Shown: piece by piece, positions 24,698 through 32,481 of the stretch
Numbering within the stretch: the stretch's first letter is position 1
Layout of the letters: each line of letters starts with the position of its first letter
NCBI RefSeq assembly: GCF_017592555.1
Contig: NZ_JAGFNS010000008.1
Coordinates: 196,127 to 260,126, forward strand
Direction: 5' to 3'
From: Actinoplanes flavus
GTDB taxonomy: Bacteria > Actinomycetota > Actinomycetes > Mycobacteriales > Micromonosporaceae
Length of the DNA stretch: 64,000 bases
Position numbers and translations under genes: made by a program
Notes under the pieces: model-generated
Told to the model about the DNA's origin: nothing
What the model saw: only the letters and a program-made list of their open reading frames with translations
The model's database searches: none

Positions 24698-25129
24698 CTA
24701 GGTGACCGGGCGCCGACGGCGCCGAAGCAGGCCGAATCCCACCACGAGCAGGGCCACGGCGATGACGTTCCATGCCCAGTCGTACGGGGCGATGTCGACG
24801 TCGTAGCGAATCTCGTGCAGGCGCAGCAGCTTGTGCTGGACCGTGCCGTCGTACAACTGGAAAGCGCCGGCCCCGGCGAACAGGCCGCCCCACCAGCGCC
24901 GGCGGTCGAAGACGTTGCGCCGGCGCAGGTCGGCCAGCAGGAACAGCGCACCGACCGTGCAGAAGAAGCCGAACGCATGGAAGAGCCCGTCCGAGACGAG
25001 ACCGGCCGCCGGCGTCGACCGGTCATAGAAGTGATGCCAGTGCAGCAGCTGATGGAAGACCGTTTCGTCGACGAAGGCCGCGACGCCCACGCCGAGGAAT
25101 ACACCGGACAGTACGTTGCGCGAGCGCAT
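24698..25129 (-). CDS. DUF2243 family membrane protein
   Basis: 143 residues with four hydrophobic segments and the DUF2243 hallmarks VDETVFHQLLHWHHFYD and FQLYDGTVQHKLLRLHEIRY, which place several His near the membrane. Function is undefined; its frequent position beside CtaG-type genes suggests a respiratory-metal role. ATG at 25129 is 3 bases after the stop of the small acidic protein gene. Confidence 0.85.
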   Translation of the reverse strand: MRSRNVLSGVFLGVGVAAFVDETVFHQLLHWHHFYDRSTPAAGLVSDGLFHAFGFFCTVGALFLLADLRRRNVFDRRRWWGGLFAGAGAFQLYDGTVQHKLLRLHEIRYDVDIAPYDWAWNVIAVALLVVGFGLLRRRRRPVT

Positions 25130-25132
25130 CGC

Positions 25133-25303
25133 CTACGGCGGTCCTTCGCGGTCGAGTCCGCCCGAGTAGCGATCCGGGCTCTCCGGCTCCGGCTCGACCT
25201 CCGGCTCGCCGGTCGTGAAGTCCTCGTGCTCACCGGCGAAGTCGCCGGTCTCCTCGTCCGGATCGCCGATCGGCTCGAGCCGGTTATCGTCCGCGGTCGT
25301 CAT
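25133..25303 (-). CDS. Small acidic protein at head of CtaG operon
   Basis: 56 residues from the ATG at 25303, which is preceded by GGGGGAA. Composition is Asp/Glu-rich and disordered (DEETGDFAGEHEDFTTGE). A TTG-started extension of 11 residues is possible. It is not a recognised family. Three-base spacing to the DUF2243 gene supports cotranscription. Confidence 0.5.
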   Translation of the reverse strand: MTTADDNRLEPIGDPDEETGDFAGEHEDFTTGEPEVEPEPESPDRYSGGLDREGPP

Positions 25304-25352
25304 GGTCGCGCGAGTTCCCCCGCCAGGTCCGGCCAAACGCCGGGGACCGCTT

Positions 25353-25850
25353 CTACGGGGAGACGTCTCGCGCGGCGGCGAACACCTTGAGCAGCAGGGC
25401 GTGCAACTCGTCGCGTTCGCCGGGAGTGAGGCCGCTCAGCAGCATGTCGTCGACCGCGGCGGCGTCCCGGAGCAGTTCCGCCAGCAGGTCACGTCCCCGA
25501 TCGGTGATGCTGACCAGGACACGCCGCCGGTCGGTGCCGTCGCGGGTTCGCCCGACGTGGGCCGCGGTGGAGAGCTGGTCGATCACCTTGGTCATGTCGC
25601 TGGGGTCGATGCCGAGGCGGATGCTCAGGTCGCGCTGGGAATGTGGCCCGAAGTCGGCCAGGGCGGCGAGGGTGGCCATGTGCCACATGCGGAGGCCCCG
25701 CTCGGCGAGGCGGCCGGCGACACGCTCGCGCCCCGCCTTGCCGCTGAGGGACAGCAGGTACGCGTTGATGCGCATCAGGGTGGGTGGTGCGGGGAGGGCG
25801 GCCGCAGCTGTCCGGCGCCCAGCTCGCGGCCGGCGGTCCGAACGGGCCAT
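25353..25850 (-). CDS. MarR family regulator
   Basis: 165 residues if the ATG at 25850 is used; a later ATG at 25775 would give a shorter, also plausible, N-terminus. The winged HTH is clear: SQRDLSIRLGIDPSDMTKVI as recognition region, TRDGTDRRRVLVSITDRG as wing, and flanking dimerisation helices. It is divergent from the DinB-type gene at 25991, leaving 140 bp for a shared control region. MarR proteins repress neighbouring genes and release DNA on binding phenolic or oxidised ligands; the target here is unknown. Confidence 0.82.
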   Translation of the reverse strand: MARSDRRPRAGRRTAAAALPAPPTLMRINAYLLSLSGKAGRERVAGRLAERGLRMWHMATLAALADFGPHSQRDLSIRLGIDPSDMTKVIDQLSTAAHVGRTRDGTDRRRVLVSITDRGRDLLAELLRDAAAVDDMLLSGLTPGERDELHALLLKVFAAARDVSP

Positions 25851-25990
25851 ATGCGAGCTGGGATGTCGACGGCGAGGGCCTGCTGTCGATGATCGACGCA
25901 CGGGCGATGAGCGTGGTGCCAGGCGCGCTTTCGGCACCGAGCCCCTTCGGCTCCCGGGGCACGTGGATGGCGAGCACGTAAGGTCTGGGG

Positions 25991-26485
25991 ATGATCGAGT
26001 CTCAACGTGAAGCGGTGCCTTCCAACGACGGTGGTGAGCTCGACGTCACCCTCGCCTTCCTGTCTTTCGCGCGCTCCTGCGTACTGAAGAAGGTCTCCGG
26101 TTTGGATGAGGAGCAACTGCGGCGCCGTCTGGTCGTCTCGGACACCACGTTGCTGGGTCTGGTCCAGCATCTGACCGATGCCGAACGGTACTGGTTCGGC
26201 TACACGTTCGCCGGGGACCGGCGTTACGCCGATGTGGACTTCGGCATGGTGGTCGAGCCGGGCCGGTCCCCGGAGCAGATCATCACCGGCTACCGGACCG
26301 CGATCGCGGACAGCGACGCGCACATCCTCGCGGCCGGCGGCCTCGATGTCCGCACCGCGCAGCCGGTCGGTGACGCGCCTCGTACGCTGCGCTGGGTGCT
26401 CGCCCACGTGACGAGCGAAACGGTCCGGCATGCCGGTCACGCCGACATTCTGCGGGAGCTCGTCGACGGCGTCACCGGCCGGTAG
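25991..26485 (+). CDS. DinB-like (DUF664) protein
   Basis: 164 residues with the four-helix DinB/YfiT arrangement. LVQHLTDAERYWF gives the first conserved His, and LAHVTSETVRHAGHADILREL gives the two C-terminal His of the metal site. In actinobacteria this group includes mycothiol- or bacillithiol-type thiol transferases. ATG at 25991 is used. The gene is divergent from the MarR gene and followed by a small unknown gene 18 bases downstream. Confidence 0.82.
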   Translation: MIESQREAVPSNDGGELDVTLAFLSFARSCVLKKVSGLDEEQLRRRLVVSDTTLLGLVQHLTDAERYWFGYTFAGDRRYADVDFGMVVEPGRSPEQIITGYRTAIADSDAHILAAGGLDVRTAQPVGDAPRTLRWVLAHVTSETVRHAGHADILRELVDGVTGR

Positions 26486-26503
26486 TCACGTCATGATGAG
26501 CCG

Positions 26504-26743
26504 ATGGACGACCGAGAGCTCATCAGTTACCTGATCCGTTGCATCGACGCCGACAACCACGCCTATGCCGATGTCGCGCACCGGTTCGGCGGGGAGGCGC
26601 TGCTCGACAGCCACCTCCCGATGCTCGACCTGGTCCAGAGCCTCGCACAGGAGTGGCAGGTCATGGACCCCGCCGACGACCGCTACGCCGGCCTGACCCA
26701 CGCGCTGCGTGTGGTCGCGCAGGCCTATCACCGCGCCGGCTGA
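26504..26743 (+). CDS. Small hypothetical protein
   Basis: 79 residues, mostly helical and mildly acidic, with Trp at the centre (AQEWQVMDPADDRYAG). No signal peptide or membrane segment and no known family. It follows the DinB-like gene by 18 bases on the same strand. The ribosome site is weak (GATGAG), so coupled translation is possible. Confidence 0.5.
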   Translation: MDDRELISYLIRCIDADNHAYADVAHRFGGEALLDSHLPMLDLVQSLAQEWQVMDPADDRYAGLTHALRVVAQAYHRAG

Positions 26744-26785
26744 CGGGCTCCCGGGCGGCGTCGCCCGGGTAGAGGATGCCGGTGG

Positions 26786-27859
26786 TCAGGCGCGGACCCG
26801 GCGGGAGAGGGAGGACTGGCGGACCACCAGTTCGGGGGCGACCAGGACGCCCTGGACCGGGCGGCGGTCGCCGTCGATCAGGCGGGAGACCATGAGTTCG
26901 ACGGCGGTTCGGCCGACGTGGTTCTTCGACGGGCGGATCGCGGTCAGCGGGGGTTCGGCCAGGTGGGCCACCTCGTCGTCGTAGGAGACGATGGCCAGGT
27001 CGTCGGGGACGCGGATGCCCTGCTCGGCGCACGCCTGGGCGACCGCGATGGCCTGCGGGTCACTGTGCACGATCAGCGCGGTCAGGCCCGAGCCGACGGT
27101 GTAGCGCGGGTTCACCGCGTCGTCGGGGATGCCCAGGTCGGCGCAGGCGCGGTGCCAGCCGCGCAGCAGGTAGGCCGACGTGGGGCTGCCTCCGGACAGG
27201 ACCAGGCCGATGCGGCGGTGGCCCTGGTCGTACAGGTGATTGACGGCGATCTCCAACCCGAGAGAGTGATCGCTGCGCACCCATTCGACCTGCCGCGGAG
27301 CGGCGGTCCATCGTCTCGGCTGGCGTTCGACGAGGATGGCCGGGACCGGCAGGCGGGTGATCCAGCCGATCATCCGGTCGGCGTCCTCGCCGTCCAGGCT
27401 GGGCGCGAGCAGCAGGCCCTGCACCTGGCCGGCGTCGACGAGCCGGGCGATCTGCCGCCGGTCCTCCTCCGGGTCGTAGCTGGAGCCGCGCAGTTGCACG
27501 TTGACGCCGAGCGCCGCGCCGGCCGCGCGGGCGCCGGCGACGATCGGCGGCCAGTAGAAGTCGAGCGACGGCACCACCATGCCGATCGTGAACGTGGCCG
27601 GGCGGGTGGCCCGCGGCGGCAGCGGGCGGGTCGCGGCGGGCAGGGTGGCGCCGCCGTGCACCCGGTGGACCAGGTTGCGGGCGGCCAGGGCGGCGATGTC
27701 CCGGCGGATGGTCAACTCGCTGACGCCCAGGTCACGGGCCAGATCACTGACCCGTACGGCGCCGCTGCGCCGTAGTTCGGTGAGCAGGTGCTCGTGCCGC
27801 TGCACCGAGAACAGCGTTGTTCGATTGGTTGCGTTTCCGACCGAGCGGGATCGCACCAT
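26786..27859 (-). CDS. DeoR-type HTH / LacI-type ligand domain regulator, paralogue
   Basis: 357 residues, same architecture as the regulator at 5233: DeoR HTH (VSDLARDLGVSELTIRRDIA, NLVHRVHGGAT) then a LacI-type sensor domain (IGMVVPSLDFYWPPIVAGAR, IVSYDDEVAHLAEPPLTAIRP). ATG at 27859 has GAGG nearby. Likely target is the GH43-like enzyme gene at 29293, now separated by a TnpB insertion. Its upstream region carries CGTTT half-sites spaced 10 bp, as in the 3.27-kb region. This points to a shared operator logic among these paralogues. Confidence 0.9.
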   Translation of the reverse strand: MVRSRSVGNATNRTTLFSVQRHEHLLTELRRSGAVRVSDLARDLGVSELTIRRDIAALAARNLVHRVHGGATLPAATRPLPPRATRPATFTIGMVVPSLDFYWPPIVAGARAAGAALGVNVQLRGSSYDPEEDRRQIARLVDAGQVQGLLLAPSLDGEDADRMIGWITRLPVPAILVERQPRRWTAAPRQVEWVRSDHSLGLEIAVNHLYDQGHRRIGLVLSGGSPTSAYLLRGWHRACADLGIPDDAVNPRYTVGSGLTALIVHSDPQAIAVAQACAEQGIRVPDDLAIVSYDDEVAHLAEPPLTAIRPSKNHVGRTAVELMVSRLIDGDRRPVQGVLVAPELVVRQSSLSRRVRA

Positions 27860-27925
27860 GGCCTCACCGTTTCCGACCGTTTACGAAGACGTTACGCACA
27901 TTCTTACGCATCGATCGGAGAGTCG
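27860..27925. promoter_or_regulatory. Regulator upstream region with phased half-sites
   Basis: CGTTT half-sites begin at 27868 and 27878 (10-bp period), and TTACG boxes at 27881, 27892 and 27904. The pair resembles the AAACG pair at 3271/3281 in front of the other hybrid-regulator locus. Probably an autoregulatory operator, whose right border has been cut by the TnpB element near 27926. Confidence 0.45.
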
Positions 27926-28000
27926 GTTGACTTCTCCCTACCCGGAAGGGACGGGGATTCCACTGGGTCGCCCCAGAGTGTTTCCTGCTTCATCGCCGAT
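27907..28000 (-). ncRNA. Predicted omega RNA 3' end and guide
   Basis: TnpB nucleases carry an omega RNA overlapping the 3' end of tnpB and the element end. Here the stop codon (27938-27940) lies in an imperfect hairpin (CCCGTCCC TTCC GGGTAGGG), followed by GAAGTCAAC ending at 27926. The next 16-20 bases downstream on that strand (27925 to about 27907) would be the guide. The 5' boundary is arbitrary here. Evidence is positional and structural only. Confidence 0.4.
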
Positions 28001-29250
28001 CGCCCGCCCGGAAGGTGTTCCCCGTTGAGGTCCTACATCAGCTCCACAGGCCGTCACCGCCAGCCCGGCGGCCAAAATGTTACGGGCCGCGTTCACGTCC
28101 CGATCATGCTTCGCATTGCAGCCGGTGCAGGTCCAGGCCCGCACCGACAGATCCAACTTCGCCGCCCGCACCCCGCAGTGCGAGCAGAGCCGGGTGGACG
28201 GGTACCAGCGTGGCACCACGATCAGCGTCCGCCCATACTCGGTCGCCGTGGATTCGAGCAGGATCCGGAACAGGCCCCAGGAGGCGTCGCTGATCGCCCG
28301 CGCAAGCGTGTGGTTCTTGAGCATGTTGCGGACGGCGAGGTCCTCGATCACGAGCACTTGATTTTCGCGCACGAGCCGAGTCGTCACCTGATGCCACATG
28401 TCCCGGCGCCGGTCCGCGACCCGGGCCTGCACCCGCGCCACCCGCACCCGCGCCTTCTCCCTGTTCCGGGAGCCCTTCTCCTTACGCGCCAGCTCCCGCT
28501 GCGCCCGGGCCGGCCGCCCGCGTTCACGGCGCTCCTGCCGCGGATTCTCCACCGCCTCACCAGTCGAGAAGGTCAACAGCCGGTTCAACCCGGCATCGAT
28601 CCCTACCATCTGGCCGGTGGCGGGAGCGGTGGCAGCCGGGGCTTTGCATCGCAGGGAAACGAACCAGCGGCCGGCCCGATCCTGGGACACGGTCACCGTC
28701 GACGGCACCACGCCCTCCGGCAACGGCCGCGACCACACCACAGCCAGCGGCGTATCCATCAGCTTCGCCAACCGCAACTCACCAGACTCGTAGGTGAAGG
28801 CACTCGCGGTGAACTCCGCCGACCGACGCGACCTCTTCCGCGACTTGAACCGCGGATACCGGCACTCACCGCCGAAGAACTTTTGGTAGGCGGTGTCAAG
28901 GTGCCGCAACGCCTGCTGCAACGGCACAGACGACACCTCGGTCAAGAAGCTGTACTCGGCGGTCTTCTTCCAGCCGGTCAACAACGCCGACGTCGCACCA
29001 TAGCCGAGCGCCTCCTGCCGCTGCTGCCACGCGTCACGGCGGGCCTGCAACCCCAGGTTGTACACCAACCGGACACACCCGAACGTCCGTGTCAGCAGGT
29101 CAGCCTGCGCCGGGGTGGGATAGAAGCGGAAACGGTATCCGCGTTCCACCACCATCACCATCCACACAGGATGGAACAGGCGTACGACCGCGGTAGCGGC
29201 GGGATCGGCGAATCGGTGTCCCTGCCCTACTCCGCGGGCGATTCCGTTTC
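27926..29250 (-). mobile_element. Solo TnpB (IS200/IS605-type) insertion
   Basis: Only the tnpB accessory gene is present; no TnpA Tyr-transposase lies beside it, so the element would need transposase in trans. The right end (low-coordinate side) is taken at 27926, where the sequence reads, on the minus strand, an imperfect hairpin followed by GAAGTCAAC, as in many IS1341-type ends. The left end (high-coordinate side) near 29200-29290 cannot be fixed. It sits between the regulator gene and the GH43-like gene. Confidence 0.45.
27938..29161 (-). CDS. tnpB: TnpB RNA-guided nuclease, intact
   Basis: 407 residues from the ATG at 29161 (a second ATG at 29155 is equivalent). The N-terminal OrfB helix-turn-helix/WED part (FRFYPTPAQADLLTRTFGC) and the RuvC domain are complete: GIDAGLNRLLTF gives the first Asp, VIEDLAVRNML the Glu and HDRDVNAARNIL the last Asp. 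A zinc ribbon (CSHCG, then CTGC) lies between the last two. TnpB cuts DNA at sites matched by its omega RNA next to a short TAM and helps retain the element. No frameshift or missing catalytic residue is seen, so the nuclease may be active. The protein ends at 27938, inside the element-end hairpin. Confidence 0.9.
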   Translation of the reverse strand: MVMVVERGYRFRFYPTPAQADLLTRTFGCVRLVYNLGLQARRDAWQQRQEALGYGATSALLTGWKKTAEYSFLTEVSSVPLQQALRHLDTAYQKFFGGECRYPRFKSRKRSRRSAEFTASAFTYESGELRLAKLMDTPLAVVWSRPLPEGVVPSTVTVSQDRAGRWFVSLRCKAPAATAPATGQMVGIDAGLNRLLTFSTGEAVENPRQERRERGRPARAQRELARKEKGSRNREKARVRVARVQARVADRRRDMWHQVTTRLVRENQVLVIEDLAVRNMLKNHTLARAISDASWGLFRILLESTATEYGRTLIVVPRWYPSTRLCSHCGVRAAKLDLSVRAWTCTGCNAKHDRDVNAARNILAAGLAVTACGADVGPQRGTPSGRAIGDEAGNTLGRPSGIPVPSG

Positions 29251-29292
29251 CTCTCCGGCCTGCAACGCCGGACCTTCCACGAAAGGATTCTG

Positions 29293-30711
29293 ATGAGATT
29301 GTTCGCCGCGGCCATGGCGGCGCTGGTGGCGCTGCTGTTGATGCCACCCGCGCCGGCACAGGCAGCACCGGTCACCATCACCAACGGCGTCCAGTTCACC
29401 GACACCAGCGGCGCCGGGGTGCACGCCCACGGCGGCGGGATGATCAAGGTGGGTTCGTACTGGTACTGGTTCGGCGAGAACCGCAACGCCGACGACACGT
29501 TCCGGGCCGTCTCGGTCTACCGCTCCTCGGATCTGCGGACCTGGGAGTTCCGCAACAACGTGCTCACCTCGTCATCGGCGTCCGAGCTGGGCAGCTCCAA
29601 GATCGAACGGCCGAAGGTGATCTACAACGCGTCCACCGGCCGCTACGTGATGTGGATGCACAAGGAGAACGGCACCGACTACGGCGAGGCGCGGGCCGCG
29701 GTGGCGTCCTCGGCGACGGTCGACGGCACCTACACCTATCACGGCAGCTTCCGGCCGCTGAACCAGTACATGTCCCGAGATATCACTATCTGGGAGGACG
29801 GCGGCACCGCCTACATGATCTCGGCGGCGGACGAGAACCGGGACCTCCAGATCTACCGGCTCACCGCCGACTACCTCCAGATCGCGGCGCTGGTCGGCAA
29901 TTTCTGGGACAACGCGACCCGCGAGGCGCCGGCCATGTTCAAACGCAACGGCGTCTATTTCCTGCTCACCTCGGGCACCTCCGGATGGAATCCGAACCAG
30001 GCGAAATACGCCACCGCCACCAGCATCAGCGGGCCGTGGTCCGGCTGGACGAATGTCGGCGACTCCACCACGTTCGGGTCACAGCCCGCCTACGTCCTGC
30101 CTGTTCAGGGCACGTCCGGCACGAGCTATCTCTATCTCGGCGACCGCTGGGCCGGAGCCTGGGGCGGCCCGGTCAACGATTCCCGTTACGTCTGGCTGCC
30201 GATCGGCTTCCCGTCGAACACGTCGATGTCGCTCTCCTGGTACCCGACGGTCACCGTCGACGCGGCCGCCGGAACGGTCACCGGAAACGCGGCCACCTAT
30301 TACCGGGTCACGAACCGCAACAGCGGCAAGGTGATGGACGTGGTGAGCGCGTCGATGGCCAACAGCGCCGAGATCAAGCAGTACACCTGGAACAGCGGCG
30401 GAAACCAGCGATTCGAATTCCGGGACGCCGGGAACGGCTATTTCCAGATCGTCGCCCTGCACAGCGGCAAATGCCTCGACGTGGCCTCCGCGTCCACCGC
30501 CGACGGCGCCAACATCATCCAGTACACCTGCGGGAACGGCACCAACCAGCAGTGGCAGTGGGCCGCGACCGGCGGCTATTTCCAGATCAAGGCCCGGCAC
30601 AGCGGAAAATGCCTGGACGTGGTCTCGTCCAACACCGCCGACGGCGCCGACATCCAGCAGTACAGCTGCGGTTCCGGCACCAACCAGCAATGGTCGAGAA
30701 CAGCGTCGTAG
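29293..30711 (+). CDS. Secreted GH43-like glycosidase with ricin-type lectin domain
   Basis: 472 residues. Signal peptide ends near PAQAA. The catalytic part is a five-bladed propeller of GH43 type (GVHAHGGGMIKVGSYWYW, KIERPKVIYNASTGRYVMW, SRDITIWEDGGTAYMIS), close to the subfamilies acting on galactans or related side chains. From about residue 335 a ricin-B/CBM13 lectin follows, with three repeats marked SGKVMDV, SGKCLDVAS, SGKCLDVVS and the QxW-type NQQWQW. The enzyme would be exported to act on plant-cell-wall polysaccharide. ATG at 29293 has AAAGGA upstream. It is probably controlled by the adjacent hybrid regulator. Confidence 0.88.
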   Translation: MRLFAAAMAALVALLLMPPAPAQAAPVTITNGVQFTDTSGAGVHAHGGGMIKVGSYWYWFGENRNADDTFRAVSVYRSSDLRTWEFRNNVLTSSSASELGSSKIERPKVIYNASTGRYVMWMHKENGTDYGEARAAVASSATVDGTYTYHGSFRPLNQYMSRDITIWEDGGTAYMISAADENRDLQIYRLTADYLQIAALVGNFWDNATREAPAMFKRNGVYFLLTSGTSGWNPNQAKYATATSISGPWSGWTNVGDSTTFGSQPAYVLPVQGTSGTSYLYLGDRWAGAWGGPVNDSRYVWLPIGFPSNTSMSLSWYPTVTVDAAAGTVTGNAATYYRVTNRNSGKVMDVVSASMANSAEIKQYTWNSGGNQRFEFRDAGNGYFQIVALHSGKCLDVASASTADGANIIQYTCGNGTNQQWQWAATGGYFQIKARHSGKCLDVVSSNTADGADIQQYSCGSGTNQQWSRTAS

Positions 30712-30727
30712 ACACGGCGCGACCGAT

Positions 30728-30770
30728 CGCCCGGTCCCGGCCGCAGCACCCGCGGCGGCCGGGCCCGGCG
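30728..30770. terminator. Bidirectional hairpin terminator
   Basis: Between the convergent GH43-like and response-regulator genes an inverted repeat pairs CGCCCGGTCCCGGCCGC (30728-30744) with GCGGCCGGGCCCGGCG (30755-30770), with about one bulge and a 10-base loop. It lies 17 bases after the glycosidase stop and 6 bases before the regulator stop, as expected for a shared terminator. Confidence 0.6.
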
Positions 30771-30775
30771 ACCGG

Positions 30776-31420
30776 TCAATCCAGGATCCCGGCCTCGTGG
30801 GCGACGATCGCGGCCTGCACCCGGTTGCCGACGCCGAGCCTGGTGAGAATCGCACTGACGTGCCCTTTCACGGTCCCTTCCACCAGGTGCAGACGCCGCG
30901 CGATCTGAGCGTTGGAGAGCCCGGCCCCCACGAGGGCGAGCACCTCCCGCTCCCGGCCGGTGAGCGCCTCCACCCGCGCCCGCGCGCTCGGCGCCGGATG
31001 CAGACCGTTGAGCCGATCGATCATCCGTACGGTCAGCTCGGGCGACAGAAACGCCCCACCGGCCGCGATCGCGTGCACCCCGGCGAGCAGTTCCCGCGGA
31101 TTCCCCGATTTGAGCAGGAAGCCCCGCGCCCCGAAGGACAGCGCCCGGCTCAGGTATTCGTCCTCACCGAAGGTCGTCAGCATGGCCACTCCGGTCGACG
31201 GCATCGCCCGCAGAATCTCCGTTCCCGCGGCCAGTCCGTCGAGCCGCGGCATCCGGATGTCGAGCAGCGCCACATCCGGCCGGCGCGCCGCCGCCAGTTC
31301 CACGGCTTCGCGCCCGTCCCCCGCCTCGGCGATCACCGACAATTCCGGATCGGTGTCGAGAATGGCGCGAACCCCGGCCCGGATGAGCATCTCGTCGTCG
31401 GCCAGCAGGATCCGGATCAC
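30776..31420 (-). CDS. NarL/LuxR-type response regulator
   Basis: 214 residues. The receiver domain has the acidic pocket (ADDE), the phosphorylated Asp in DVALLDIRMP and the conserved Lys in LLKSG. The C-terminal LuxR HTH is LTGREREVLALVGAGLSNAQ to VKGHVSAILTRLGV. It starts at a GTG overlapping the stop of the histidine kinase gene (GTGA). With that kinase it forms a two-component system; the upstream serine hydrolase may be its output or sensor partner. Confidence 0.92.
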   Translation of the reverse strand: MIRILLADDEMLIRAGVRAILDTDPELSVIAEAGDGREAVELAAARRPDVALLDIRMPRLDGLAAGTEILRAMPSTGVAMLTTFGEDEYLSRALSFGARGFLLKSGNPRELLAGVHAIAAGGAFLSPELTVRMIDRLNGLHPAPSARARVEALTGREREVLALVGAGLSNAQIARRLHLVEGTVKGHVSAILTRLGVGNRVQAAIVAHEAGILD

Positions 31421-32481
31421 GGCGCCTCCGCATGCGGCAGCCGGGCCTCCACCTCGAAATCGTCACCGTTCGGGCCGGCCCGGAACGTGCCGCCCGCCAG
31501 CCGTACCCGCTCCCGCAGCCCGGCCAGCCCGGCCCGCGCGCCGGGCGCCTTCCGCCCCCGCACCCCATCGCGATTACTGACGGTCACCGTGGTGAGCCCG
31601 TCGGCGGTGCGCAGACACACCCGGACCGGCGCACCCGGCGCATGCTTGAGCGCATTGGTGAGACTCTCCTGAACCACCCGGTACGCGGTCAGCCCGGCCA
31701 TCGGCGGCAACGAGCGGCTGCCGTGCCACTCCAGCGTGACCGGCGCGCCCGCCCGCGCCGCGCGCTCGACGAGATCCTCGACGCGGTCCGGTTCCAGCGG
31801 CGCCGGCTCACCGTCACGCAGCACGGTGACGATCCCGGCGAGCCGCGCGACCGCCGCGCCCGCCCGTTCCCGCAGGTCGGCGGCCGCCGCACGGTGCGGT
31901 TCGGCGACGGTCAGTTCCAGGGCGCCGGCCCGGAGCGCGAGCAGGCTCAACTCGTGTCCCAGGGTGTCGTGCATGTCGCGGGCGATCCGGTTGCGCTCGT
32001 GCAGACGCGCCTGTTCGATGCCGGCGGCGGCCAGCCCCGCCTGCTGCCGCAGGGACCGGCCGGCCATCCAGGGCAGGACGACGGTGACGGTGAGTAGCAG
32101 AGCCCCGGTGGCCGGTTCCGCGAACAGGCTCGCGACCACGGCTGCCGCGAAGACGGCCAGCGCGGGGCGGGCGTGCGGCATCCGCTGCCCGGCGAGCACG
32201 CTGACCAGCACATTCACCGCGCCGAGCGCGGCGGCCCACAACGGCACCGCGGTGGTCAGGGCGAGCGGCAGGGTCACGCTCGCTGCCGCGCTCAACGTCA
32301 AGGACACGAGAGGGTACGGGCGCAGCACAGCGAAACCCACCACCGGCCCGAGCAGCGCACCGCTCGCGAGCGGCCACGGCAGCACGCCGAACCCGGTGGT
32401 GACGGCGAGCAGCAGCACGGCGAGCAGCCCGATCACCCAGGCGGGCGCCGTGTCCCGCCAAACCCGCCACACACCCGTCAT
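31417..32481 (-). CDS. Sensor histidine kinase (DesK/NarX-like)
   Basis: 354 residues. Four to five hydrophobic segments occupy the first 150 residues, without a large extracellular sensor domain. The HisKA_3 dimerisation helix carries RDMHDTLGHELSLLA with the phosphoacceptor His, and the ATPase domain has VQESLTNALKHA (N box) and GLAGLRERVRLAGG (G box). ATG at 32481 overlaps the serine hydrolase stop, giving a three-gene unit. The small membrane part suggests it senses the membrane itself or a membrane partner, such as the upstream hydrolase. Confidence 0.9.
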   Translation of the reverse strand: MTGVWRVWRDTAPAWVIGLLAVLLLAVTTGFGVLPWPLASGALLGPVVGFAVLRPYPLVSLTLSAAASVTLPLALTTAVPLWAAALGAVNVLVSVLAGQRMPHARPALAVFAAAVVASLFAEPATGALLLTVTVVLPWMAGRSLRQQAGLAAAGIEQARLHERNRIARDMHDTLGHELSLLALRAGALELTVAEPHRAAAADLRERAGAAVARLAGIVTVLRDGEPAPLEPDRVEDLVERAARAGAPVTLEWHGSRSLPPMAGLTAYRVVQESLTNALKHAPGAPVRVCLRTADGLTTVTVSNRDGVRGRKAPGARAGLAGLRERVRLAGGTFRAGPNGDDFEVEARLPHAEAP

